A stretch of 5,724 nucleotides of DNA from Thermoplasmata archaeon. GTDB lineage: Archaea; Thermoplasmatota; Thermoplasmata; GCA-020350865. Of the stretch, positions 1 through 5,724 are shown piece by piece (position 1 is the stretch's first letter; each line of letters starts with the position of its first letter). Position numbers and translations under genes: made by a program. The notes beneath the pieces were generated by a model. The model made no database searches, had not been told where the DNA came from, and saw nothing but the letters and a program-made list of their open reading frames with translations. Location of the stretch: positions 2,443,161 through 2,448,884 of the forward strand of contig CP070726.1 of assembly GCA_020350865.1 (NCBI GenBank). The letters are read 5' to 3'.

Positions 1-420
1 ACGGGACCATCCACACACAATCCTGGGTTGCATGTATCCAGTAGCCCCTTCCGAGAACAAAGTAATCGGATGAGTACATTTCCCGCCATGTCCTGTTGAA
101 AGCATCGAAATACCAGATGGAATCCACATGGACACCGAAGGCGAGGCCGTTGAGGGCCATGTCCCTTCGCATGTTACCGGAGGCGGGATAGCCCACGGCA
201 TTCCACCCCGTGTAAAGGGGAATGGAACTTGTGAATCCTGGAGGATTGCCGGTATATTCAAAGAGGACTCCGCCGGGTTCCGTGATATGAACCCAGAATC
301 CCTTGGTGTGGTCGATGTTCTCCAGTGTGTTCATATGGGACGGTTTCGATAAACGGGTGTGCTGCCACGAACCTGCATATGCATCGTACCACTGGACGGC
401 ATCGTAATGTCCGCTGATCG
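1..420. repeat. Long direct repeat, unit A (3' end of copy 1)
   Basis: An ungapped comparison with 2777-3196 gives 20 mismatches in the first 360 bases and 28 in 420 (about 93-94% identity). The match starts at the stop codon and weakens beyond about 400 bases, where the propeller coding sequence begins. It corresponds to most of the C-terminal coding region. Such repeats in direct orientation can recombine and could expand, shrink or homogenise the array. Confidence 0.9.
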
Positions 421-2665
421 AGGATAAATCAGCTTTGAGGTTCTGGTTCAGGGGAACAAGGGGAACCGATATCAGGTTCCAGCCCTCGTGGAGGAATATA
501 TAGTTGCCAATTGAAAAAAATGTCAGAAACATGTCTCCATAGCCCTTGTTCTCAATCTGGTACGATCCACTGGTTACGGGAAAGTCGGACGAACCTGTGG
601 AGCCGAGAATTAGGATTTCATCTGTACCAGAGAGGAGGCACGCTGCACCCGAATCCGAGGCATTTCCTCCGAGATAGGTGCAGTACAGGAGGTTTGTCCA
701 ATCGGCTTTCAAAACAACGAAAAGTGTATCGCCCTCCTGGTTGTAGGTGTCATCGAAAGCATCCGGGGTGACAGAGAAATTCACGTCCGAATCAATGGCG
801 CCGGTGAAGTAGACATTGCCCTGGCTGTCCAAATCGACGCCCCCCACATCCTCATCACCCTCGCTGCCCAGGAATGTGGAGTATATCAGATTGGAACCGT
901 CGCTGCTCATCTTCCCAATAAAGATATCCCTGCTCCCGTTGATTGTATTGTCATATGCACCCGATGTTGTTGGGAACGGTTTTCCGGAGGTGCCAGGGTT
1001 GCTGGTGGTACCGGAGAAATAGACATTAGAACTGCTGTCCACGTCCACTGAATAAATTGTATCTCCCACGGAACCCCCGATGTAGGTGGAGAAAATCATC
1101 GTGCTTGTGGATGGCCTGTACTTTAATAGGAAGCCGTTGCCGATATCACTGCAATTCTCCTGGTACGCACCTGAGGTTGTGGGAAAATCCAATGAAAATG
1201 TCACACCCCCCACAACAACATCGCCATTGGAATCGATAACCATCGAATATCCGAACTCATTTGACCAACCGCCCCAGAACAGGGAGTGAGTTAGGTTAGA
1301 GCCGTCCTGCTTCAGAATAAAGAAAAAGACGGTGCCGTGGGCGTTATTGACTGGCTGGCTCACAGTGGGGAAATCATAGGAGTGGGTATTGCCCACCACA
1401 TAGGCATAACCGTTGACCACCTTGATGTCATCGGCCCTGTCGGACTGCGTGCCTCCAACATAAGTGGAATATACAAGATCGCTACCCGAAGAACTGAGCT
1501 TGAATACAAAGGCATCAGGATATGTACCCGATGGATCTTCATCCTGAAAGGAGCCGTTGGTTGTGGGAAAATACCATGACCAAGTGTAACCGGTTACGTA
1601 TATATCACCATTATCGTCCACATCCAGGGCATTTGGATAATCACCGGCGTAATCACCGATATAGGTGGAAAATATCAGATTGGTTGCGTTTGCATCCATC
1701 TTTGTTATGACTATGTCGAGTCCTCCTGCATAACTGTTCTGAAAGGCCCCGGTCGTGTTCGGAAAATCATTTGACGATGTTTGTCCGAGAATGGTAATAT
1801 TTCCCTCATCATCCACTGCCAAATCCGTTGCCGTTTCACCCCCAGAACCCCCGAGAAATGTTGATCTGGAAAACACCATGGGATCTATTGTCAATTTCTT
1901 GCCATCCACCTTGTCAACCTTAAAACCGTAGGTGCTGTCCCCGGTCTTCTTGAATTGTACTGTTTCAGGTGTGCCGTCCTCGTAGTAGGCAATGAGGTCG
2001 GAATCGCTTATGGAGGCATCCTTCGTAATGAAGATTTCCAGCTTGTCCTCCTCGATTTCGAAGCTGCTGTGACCCTCGATAAAAAAGGAAATGAGCCCAG
2101 GGTCGGCTTGCTCACCCACAACCACATCATATTTGAGATTACCATTCTTGAAATAATAATGTAAGTCTATCCCGGGCCATACATTCTCATACACAACTTT
2201 CTCAAAACTCCTGGCCTCCCTGACCCAATCCTCGGGGTCATTTCCATAAAAATAGTTACTTGAAAAACCTGCATCCTCCCGCCCCAAAGGACGGACCTTT
2301 CCTGCATCCTGGAAACTGACCTTGACGATATGCCCTCCCTCATCACTTAGAACATAGTAGAAAACACCATCATTGGAAACCCCGATGTAGCCAAAGGAAG
2401 TCCTGGCAAGGAACTGTATATGCTCTCCCCACTGGCCCAGGTTCTCTGTGAAATGACCCGCTTCCATATCTGGGAAATCGAATATAGGTTCATTGTCCCC
2501 TGTTTCGGCCTCAGTGGTATGACCCGTATTCCCAGGTAGGTCATTGATAAAATCGGACTGTGCAGATTCCATTCTGGTGTCCGGTAAATGAATGATATGT
2601 ACTGCCAAGAGGAATGATATTGAAACAATTACCATTGCTTTCGTTTTGGTCCCTTTTTTGGTCAT
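1..2665 (-). CDS. Secreted seven-bladed SBBP-repeat beta-propeller protein, copy 1 (stop codon cut by window edge)
   Basis: Hand translation from the ATG at 2665 stays open for 888 codons to position 2. Position 1 is the first base of a stop codon that, by comparison with the other two copies (TAG after CVWMVP), is completed just outside the window. Residues 1-36 are a signal peptide or anchor (hydrophobic about 11-27, after a Lys-rich start). Residues 37-70 are an acidic linker. Residues 71-264 are a beta-rich domain starting FTENLGQW, resembling DUF7948. Residues 265-722 are seven SBBP-like units, each with FSTYxGG, a D-x-x-G-(N/D)-x-Y-V-x-G strand pair and DFPTT. Residues 723-888 hold two GWN modules. 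The start is set by AGGAGGT 5 bases upstream; Met11 lacks such a site and would lose the basic N-terminus. It aligns with copy 2 with one net 9-base indel, in blade 1 (QNSYAGGLDIV versus QTDGGDIV). No frameshift or internal stop was met, so the gene looks functional. Binding role and ligand are unknown. Confidence 0.9.
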   Translation of the reverse strand, partial: MTKKGTKTKAMVIVSISFLLAVHIIHLPDTRMESAQSDFINDLPGNTGHTTEAETGDNEPIFDFPDMEAGHFTENLGQWGEHIQFLARTSFGYIGVSNDGVFYYVLSDEGGHIVKVSFQDAGKVRPLGREDAGFSSNYFYGNDPEDWVREARSFEKVVYENVWPGIDLHYYFKNGNLKYDVVVGEQADPGLISFFIEGHSSFEIEEDKLEIFITKDASISDSDLIAYYEDGTPETVQFKKTGDSTYGFKVDKVDGKKLTIDPMVFSRSTFLGGSGGETATDLAVDDEGNITILGQTSSNDFPNTTGAFQNSYAGGLDIVITKMDANATNLIFSTYIGDYAGDYPNALDVDDNGDIYVTGYTWSWYFPTTNGSFQDEDPSGTYPDAFVFKLSSSGSDLVYSTYVGGTQSDRADDIKVVNGYAYVVGNTHSYDFPTVSQPVNNAHGTVFFFILKQDGSNLTHSLFWGGWSNEFGYSMVIDSNGDVVVGGVTFSLDFPTTSGAYQENCSDIGNGFLLKYRPSTSTMIFSTYIGGSVGDTIYSVDVDSSSNVYFSGTTSNPGTSGKPFPTTSGAYDNTINGSRDIFIGKMSSDGSNLIYSTFLGSEGDEDVGGVDLDSQGNVYFTGAIDSDVNFSVTPDAFDDTYNQEGDTLFVVLKADWTNLLYCTYLGGNASDSGAACLLSGTDEILILGSTGSSDFPVTSGSYQIENKGYGDMFLTFFSIGNYIFLHEGWNLISVPLVPLNQNLKADLSSISGHYDAVQWYDAYAGSWQHTRLSKPSHMNTLENIDHTKGFWVHITEPGGVLFEYTGNPPGFTSSIPLYTGWNAVGYPASGNMRRDMALNGLAFGVHVDSIWYFDAFNRTWREMYSSDYFVLGRGYWIHATQDCVWMVP
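2..499 (-). other. C-terminal double GWN-module region of copy 1
   Basis: Residues 723-888 contain two diverged modules. The first has GWNLISVPL, LSSI, YDAVQWYDA, SWQH and GFWVHITEPGG. The second has GWNAVGYPA, LNGLAFG, VDSIWYFDA, TWREM and GYWIHATQDC. The shared order GWN, P, small hydrophobic helix, WYxDA, TW, G(F/Y)W(V/I)H indicates internal duplication. The family name is not known to me with certainty; similar regions are familiar from exported proteins of uncultivated archaea. It may fold as a beta-rich interaction or anchoring domain. Confidence 0.65.
500..1873 (-). repeat. Seven SBBP-like propeller repeats in copy 1
   Basis: Residues 265-722 of copy 1 contain seven tandem units of about 60-70 residues. 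Each opens with a form of FSTY(I/L/V)GG, continues with a D-V-D-x-x-G-N-x-Y-(V/F)-x-G strand pair, then a DFPTT-(S/N)-G-(A/S)-(Y/F)-Q segment, and ends with (I/V)-(F/L)-K-(L/M)...(S/N)-(N/D)-L. Unit 3 (about 399-459) is degenerate after DFPTV, and unit 5 (about 525-594) has an insertion before FPTT. At DNA level the unit start is visible as repeated plus-strand stretches like atataggtggaaaatatcag. Seven units match the blade number of a closed seven-bladed propeller. Confidence 0.85.
2544..2665. repeat. Signal-peptide direct repeat, copy 1
   Basis: The first 120 or so coding bases of copy 1 are close to 90% identical to those of copy 2 at 5311-5432, including the segment for LLAVHIIHLPDTRME. 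Similarity falls in the acidic linker that follows. With the repeat at the 3' end, this gives each gene two conserved flanks. Confidence 0.8.
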
Positions 2666-2670
2666 ATGCT

Positions 2671-2677
2671 ACCTCCT
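2671..2677 (-). promoter_or_regulatory. Ribosome binding site of copy 1
   Basis: The minus strand reads AGGAGGT, a near-perfect Shine-Dalgarno sequence, with 5 bases (AGCAT) before the ATG at 2665. The same motif and spacing precede copy 2, which supports this start over the internal Met11 codon. Confidence 0.88.
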
Positions 2678-2700
2678 ATAGGTAATAGATTAGTTATAAG

Positions 2701-2736
2701 TGTATATTAAGTAATTATGGAACACTTTTTGGACAG
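2701..2736 (-). promoter_or_regulatory. Putative promoter of copy 1: conserved box plus TATA-like stretch
   Basis: On the minus strand a 26-base box (plus coordinates 2711-2736, core AAAAAGTGTTCC) is followed directly by TTAATATACA at 2701-2710, 36-45 bases before the ATG. The box matches the one upstream of copy 2 at 22 of 26 positions and sits at almost the same distance from the start codon (45 versus 44 bases). In an archaeon the AT-rich stretch would be a TATA box and transcription would begin roughly 20 bases before the ATG, leaving a short leader that still holds the ribosome binding site. The box could be an upstream promoter element or a regulator site. I saw no well-spaced bacterial -35/-10 pair. 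Function is inferred from position and conservation only. Confidence 0.5.
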
Positions 2737-2774
2737 TTTTCAACATCAAGCCCTGGGCACCGCTTCAAATCATA

Positions 2775-5432
2775 CTACGGGACCATCCACACACAATTTT
2801 GGGTTGCATGTATCCAGTAGCCCCTCCCGAGGACAAAGTAATCGGAGGGCCCCATTTCCCGCCATGTCCGGTTCAAAGCATCGAAATACCAGATGGAATC
2901 CACTTGGACGCCGAAGGCGAGGCCGTTGAGGGCCATGTCCCTTCGCATGTTGCCGGAGGCGGGATAGCCCACGGCATTCCATCCCGTGTAGAGGGGAATG
3001 GAACTTGTGAATCCGGGAGGATTGCCGGCATATTCAAAGAGGACTCCGCCGGGTTCCGTGATATGAACCCAGAATCCCTTGCTGTGGTCGATGTTCTCCA
3101 GTGTGTTCATATGGGACGGTTTCGATAAGCGGGTGTGCTGCCATGTAACTGCATATGCATCGTACCACTGGACGGCATCGTAGTATCCGGCAATCGAGGA
3201 TAAAACCGCATCGACATTCAGGTCGGGTGGAACAAGGGGGACCGATATCAGGTTCCAGCCCTCATGTAAAAATATAAGATCTCCAATCCTGAATTTGGTT
3301 ATAAAGATGTCACTATAACCTTTGTTCTCAGTTTGGTACGATCCATTTGTGACTGGAAAATCATAAGAGGCTGTTGTTCCTAAAATGAGGAATTCATTAG
3401 CTTCGGTTATCAGACATGCATTTCCAGAATCCGAGGAGTTACCCCCAAGAAAGGAGGAGTATATGAGGTCTGAACCATTGTTATTCAGGATCATTACGAA
3501 TGCATCGTCGTCACCATTATGGGAACTGTCATAGCAGTCCGGAGTGACCGTAAAGTTAACTCCTGAGTCTACGGTTCCGGTAAAAAATACATTCCCTTGG
3601 CTGTCAACGTCAATCCTGCCGGCTTCTTCTTCGCCATCGCCTCCAATGAAGGTGGAATAGATCAGGCTTGACCCACTTGGATCCATTTTTGAGATAAATA
3701 AATCCCTGTTTCCGTTAATGGTTTTATCGAATGAACCGGACGTTGTGGGATAAGATTTTGCTCCTTCAGCTGGCTTACCCGTTGGACCCGCGAAATATAT
3801 TCCAGTTCCGTCGTTAATATGTATGGAACGAATATATTCCCAGGTATCCCCTCCAATATAGGTGGAGAATATTAAGGAATTGGTAGATGGTTGATATTTC
3901 AAAAGGAAAGCATTATTTGTATCATTCACAGTCGTTTGGTATGCATCAGGTGTAGTGGGAAAATCCAGTGAATTAGTTACACCCCCTACCACAACCGAAC
4001 CATTCCCATCTATTGCCAGTGAATACCCGAACTCGTTGGCCCATCCCCCCCAGAATGCAGAATTCAATAGGTTTGAACCGTCGCTGTTCAATATGAAGAA
4101 CAATACTGTACCGTGGGGGTCCATAGAAGGGGAGCCAACATATGGGAAATCATAAGAGAGCGTACTGCCGACAACATAAGCATTGCCATTGCGGACTTTA
4201 ATATCATATGCATAATCACTCTGAGTACCTCCAACATATGTTGAGTATAACAAATTGTTACCTTGGGCATTGAGCTTCAGGACAAAGACATCCGGATAAG
4301 TCCCCGAGGGATCCGATTCCTGGAGGACTCCTGGGGTTGTAGGGAAATCTTGCGACCATGTTTGACCGGATACATAAATATCATTGTTCTCATCAACTTC
4401 TAGACCGTAAGGATAATCCCCCCTCACATCGCCTAAATAAGTAGAAAATATCAGATCTGTGGCCTTTTTATTCATCTTCGTTAAAACAATATCACCTCCA
4501 TCTGTTTGATAGGCTCCAGTCGTGTTGGGGAAATCACTTGAGCTGGTGGTTCCCAAGATGATTATATTATTGCTATCATCAATTGCGACATCCGATGCAT
4601 AATCACTTCCCGATCCTCCAAGAAATCCTGAAGTGGAAAATACAACCGGATCAATTATTAATGTCCTTCCTTCTGCCTTTTTTACATCGAAACCATATAT
4701 ATTTTCACTGATTTTATTGAACTGTATGGGTACCACTGTTCCGTCCTGATAGAATGCAACAAGGTTCGTGTCACTGATTATTACTTTTTCTGAAATAAGT
4801 ATCTTAAGCCCGCTATCCTCGATATTAAGGCCCCAGTGACCTTCTACATAAAACGAAATGACCTTAGGATCAGAATACTCTCCAACAATTATATCATACT
4901 TGAGATTTCCATCTGCAAAATGGTACAAGATATCTATGCCGGGCCATACATTTTTATATAGAACTTCTTCGAAACTTCTTGCGTTCCTCACCCATTTTGT
5001 GACATCGTTTCCATAAAAGTAGTTACTTTCGAATCCGCAATCTCCATGTCCTAGGGGTAAGGATCTTCTGGCATCCTGGAATGTGATTTTTATTGCAAAA
5101 GGCTCCTCCCCAAAAGCCAAATAATAGTAGACGCCGTCATCTCCCATGGCAACATGGCCGAAGGAAGTCTCTGCAAGGTATGTTATGTGATCTTCCCACT
5201 GGCCCAGGTTCTCTGTAAAATGACCCGAATCCATCTCTGGGAAATCGTATGCAGGTTCATTGTCCTCTATTTCGGCATCTGGGGAACGATCCGTATTCCC
5301 AGGTATGTCATTGATAGAATCGGACTGTGCATATTCCATTCTGGTGTCAGGCAAGTGAATGATATGTACTGCCAAGAGGAATGATATTGCGAAAATTACC
5401 ATTGCTTTCGTTTTGGTCCCTTTTCTGGTCAT
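2775..5432 (-). CDS. Secreted seven-bladed SBBP-repeat beta-propeller protein, copy 2 (complete)
   Basis: This is a complete 885-residue protein ending in TAG. Residues 1-36 form a signal peptide or anchor (MTRKGTKTKAMVIF..., hydrophobic 11-27); cleavage near YAQ-S at 35-37 is possible. Residues 37-70 are acidic linker, and 71-264 a DUF7948-like beta domain (FTENLGQW at 72-79, NVWPGIDILY at 161-170, LIIDPVVF at 258-265). Seven propeller units start near 265, 329, 396, 457, 522, 592 and 658. The paired GWN modules are at about 720-803 and 811-885. Several N-x-S/T sequons occur (for example NTT, NFT, NRT), compatible with glycosylation outside the cell. No C-terminal anchor, sortase motif or PGF-type tail follows; the protein stops right after the second module. 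AGGAGGT 5 bases upstream fixes the start. SBBP repeats are usually found in exported proteins of unknown ligand, so binding or adhesion is inference. The central blades are more AT-rich than in copy 1. Confidence 0.95.
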   Translation of the reverse strand: MTRKGTKTKAMVIFAISFLLAVHIIHLPDTRMEYAQSDSINDIPGNTDRSPDAEIEDNEPAYDFPEMDSGHFTENLGQWEDHITYLAETSFGHVAMGDDGVYYYLAFGEEPFAIKITFQDARRSLPLGHGDCGFESNYFYGNDVTKWVRNARSFEEVLYKNVWPGIDILYHFADGNLKYDIIVGEYSDPKVISFYVEGHWGLNIEDSGLKILISEKVIISDTNLVAFYQDGTVVPIQFNKISENIYGFDVKKAEGRTLIIDPVVFSTSGFLGGSGSDYASDVAIDDSNNIIILGTTSSSDFPNTTGAYQTDGGDIVLTKMNKKATDLIFSTYLGDVRGDYPYGLEVDENNDIYVSGQTWSQDFPTTPGVLQESDPSGTYPDVFVLKLNAQGNNLLYSTYVGGTQSDYAYDIKVRNGNAYVVGSTLSYDFPYVGSPSMDPHGTVLFFILNSDGSNLLNSAFWGGWANEFGYSLAIDGNGSVVVGGVTNSLDFPTTPDAYQTTVNDTNNAFLLKYQPSTNSLIFSTYIGGDTWEYIRSIHINDGTGIYFAGPTGKPAEGAKSYPTTSGSFDKTINGNRDLFISKMDPSGSSLIYSTFIGGDGEEEAGRIDVDSQGNVFFTGTVDSGVNFTVTPDCYDSSHNGDDDAFVMILNNNGSDLIYSSFLGGNSSDSGNACLITEANEFLILGTTASYDFPVTNGSYQTENKGYSDIFITKFRIGDLIFLHEGWNLISVPLVPPDLNVDAVLSSIAGYYDAVQWYDAYAVTWQHTRLSKPSHMNTLENIDHSKGFWVHITEPGGVLFEYAGNPPGFTSSIPLYTGWNAVGYPASGNMRRDMALNGLAFGVQVDSIWYFDALNRTWREMGPSDYFVLGRGYWIHATQNCVWMVP
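2777..3196. repeat. Long direct repeat, unit B (3' end of copy 2)
   Basis: This is the partner of the repeat at 1-420, offset by 2776 bases. The similarity does not continue past the stop codon into the spacer, so the repeat boundary coincides with the coding boundary. This suggests conservation of the protein end rather than a recent block duplication of DNA. Confidence 0.9.
2778..3272 (-). other. C-terminal double GWN-module region of copy 2
   Basis: Residues 721-885 of copy 2 show the same two modules as copy 1, about 90% identical in protein by eye. Differences cluster in the stretch after SVPLVP, where eight or so residues change, and at the residues after TWREM (GPS here, YSS in copy 1, DSS in the third copy). 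The rest, including KPSHMNTLENIDH and the whole SSIPLYTGWNAVGYPASG stretch, is unchanged. Confidence 0.65.
3273..4640 (-). repeat. Seven SBBP-like propeller repeats in copy 2
   Basis: Residues 265-720 of copy 2 hold seven units beginning FSTSGFLGG, FSTYLGD, YSTYVGGT, NSAFWGGW, FSTYIGGD, YSTFIGGD and YSSFLGGN. The unit number and order match copy 1 one for one, so no blade was gained or lost since duplication. Unit 1 is three residues shorter than in copy 1. Unit 4 keeps an unusual WGGW start, and unit 5 keeps an insertion with a GKP element, though at shifted places in the two copies. Confidence 0.87.
5311..5432. repeat. Signal-peptide direct repeat, copy 2
   Basis: Partner of the repeat at 2544-2665. 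Changes are few and partly conservative (K3R, V14F, S15A, S34Y, F39S), and no indel occurs in this stretch. Confidence 0.8.
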
Positions 5433-5437
5433 ATCGA

Positions 5438-5444
5438 ACCTCCT
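5438..5444 (-). promoter_or_regulatory. Ribosome binding site of copy 2
   Basis: The minus strand reads AGGAGGT with 5 bases (TCGAT) before the ATG at 5432. Identical in motif and spacing to the site in front of copy 1, although the surrounding leader bases differ, which argues for selection on this site. Confidence 0.88.
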
Positions 5445-5464
5445 ACATTTAATGGATTAATAAA

Positions 5465-5502
5465 GAAATATATGAGGTAATATTGGAACACTTTTTAGAC
5501 AA
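5465..5502 (-). promoter_or_regulatory. Putative promoter of copy 2: conserved box plus TATA-like stretch
   Basis: The box at plus coordinates 5477-5502 carries the same AAAAAGTGTTCC core on the minus strand. It is followed by CTCATATATTTC (5465-5476), whose ATATATTT is the TATA-like part. The sequence between this promoter and the previous stop codon (5503-5539) shows no likeness to the matching stretch at 2737-2774, so the box stands out as a conserved island in a diverged spacer. Confidence 0.5.
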
Positions 5503-5539
5503 TTCATACATATAGCCATCAATATCATCTCAGCTCACC

Positions 5540-5724
5540 CTACGGGACCATCCACACACAATCCTGGCTTGCATGTATCCAGTAGCCCCTTCCGAGGACA
5601 AAGTAATCGGAGGAGTCCATTTCCCGCCATGTCCGGTTCAAAGCATCGAAATGCCAGATGGAATCCACTTGGACACCGAAGGTGAGGCCGTTGAGGGCCA
5701 TATCCCTTCGCATGTTGCCGGAGG
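5540..5724 (-). CDS. C-terminal end of a third paralogue (5' part outside window)
   Basis: Reading minus from the window edge gives 60 residues and a TAG stop at 5540-5542. The peptide runs from SGNMRRDMALNGL through the WHFDALNRTWREM segment to GYWIHASQDCVWMVP, so it is the second GWN module of the same C-terminal region as the two neighbours. Over the 183 bases that can be compared it differs from copy 1 at 11 positions and from copy 2 at 11, while copies 1 and 2 differ from each other at 14, so no pair is clearly closest. The propeller and N-terminus must lie beyond the right edge; whether they are intact cannot be seen. It lies 107 bases upstream of copy 2, in the same orientation. Confidence 0.9.
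   Translation of the reverse strand, partial: SGNMRRDMALNGLTFGVQVDSIWHFDALNRTWREMDSSDYFVLGRGYWIHASQDCVWMVP
5542..5724. repeat. Long direct repeat, unit C (3' end of third copy, cut by window edge)
   Basis: The visible 183 bases align without gaps to units A and B, with 11 mismatches to each. The repeat continues outside the window. Confidence 0.9.

Noticed and set aside
500..1873. Repeated DNA motifs such as ataggtggaaaatatca as CRISPR or other non-coding repeats
   Set aside because: They recur once per blade, at spacings set by the coding repeats of 60-70 residues, and encode the FSTY(I/L)GG strand; variation between them is as expected for protein repeats.
2347..2628. A 93-codon minus-strand ORF near the 5' end of copy 1
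   Set aside because: It is another frame of the signal-peptide and linker region of copy 1 and is explained by the long open frame there.
1..2665. Copy 1 as a pseudogene
   Set aside because: The full translation has no stop, the 888 codons fit exactly into the frame of the conserved C-terminus, and the only length change from copy 2 is in multiples of three.
2701..2736. Bacterial sigma-70 type promoter upstream of copy 1
   Set aside because: TTGTCT/CTGTCC or GTGTTC could pass as -35 elements, but no -10 hexamer lies at a good spacing in both spacers, so this was not preferred over a TATA-type reading.
2748..2768. Possible terminator hairpin in the spacer after copy 2 (AAGC ... GCTT around GCCCTGGGC)
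   Set aside because: The stem would be about 4 base pairs, the inner bases do not pair well, and no T-run follows on the minus strand. No clear terminator was seen in the other spacer either.
2799..3128. A 109-codon plus-strand ORF, with a shorter similar ORF at 128-352
   Set aside because: Both lie antisense to the conserved GC-rich C-terminal coding region of the propeller genes. Their similarity to each other follows from the sense-strand conservation, and neither has a convincing ribosome binding site.

Overview
The window is one strand's worth of a tandem array of large, closely related secreted or surface proteins. All three coding regions read on the minus strand: an 888-residue copy on the left whose stop codon is cut by the window edge, a complete 885-residue copy in the middle, and the last 60 codons of a third copy on the right. 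Gaps between copies are 109 and 107 bases. No RNA gene, mobile element, CRISPR array or unrelated gene was found.

Each full copy has the same layout: an N-terminal signal peptide or signal anchor, a linker rich in Asp and Glu, a beta-rich domain opening with FTENLGQW (resembling the DUF7948 type that commonly precedes SBBP repeats), seven SBBP-like repeats of about 60-70 residues that should close as a seven-bladed beta-propeller, and a roughly 165-residue C-terminal region made of two diverged copies of a GWN...W(Y)-x-D-A...G(F/Y)W(V/I)H module. No catalytic motif was seen. An extracellular binding, adhesion or surface-layer role is the most economical reading, but it is inference.

Each complete gene carries its own start signals: an AGGAGGT ribosome binding site exactly 5 bases before ATG, an AT-rich TATA-like stretch about 35-45 bases before ATG, and just upstream of that a conserved 26-base box (22 of 26 identical) around AAAAAGTGTTCC. 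The copies therefore look separately transcribed, possibly co-regulated, rather than forming one strict operon.

Conservation is uneven. The C-terminal region (about 93-94% identical DNA over the last 360-420 bases) and the signal-peptide region are nearly the same between copies, while the linker, the N-terminal domain and the propeller blades have drifted to roughly two-thirds identity at protein level by eye. The C-terminal DNA is also more GC-rich in hand-counted samples. This is the main point of interest: a paralogue family with fixed ends and a variable centre.

The organism cannot be fixed from sequence alone. The C-terminal style (GWNLISVPL...YDAVQWYDA...GFWVHI) is one I associate from memory with uncultivated archaea related to Thermoplasmatota, and the promoter layout would suit an archaeon. 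SBBP-repeat proteins are also common in bacteria, so the assignment is tentative.
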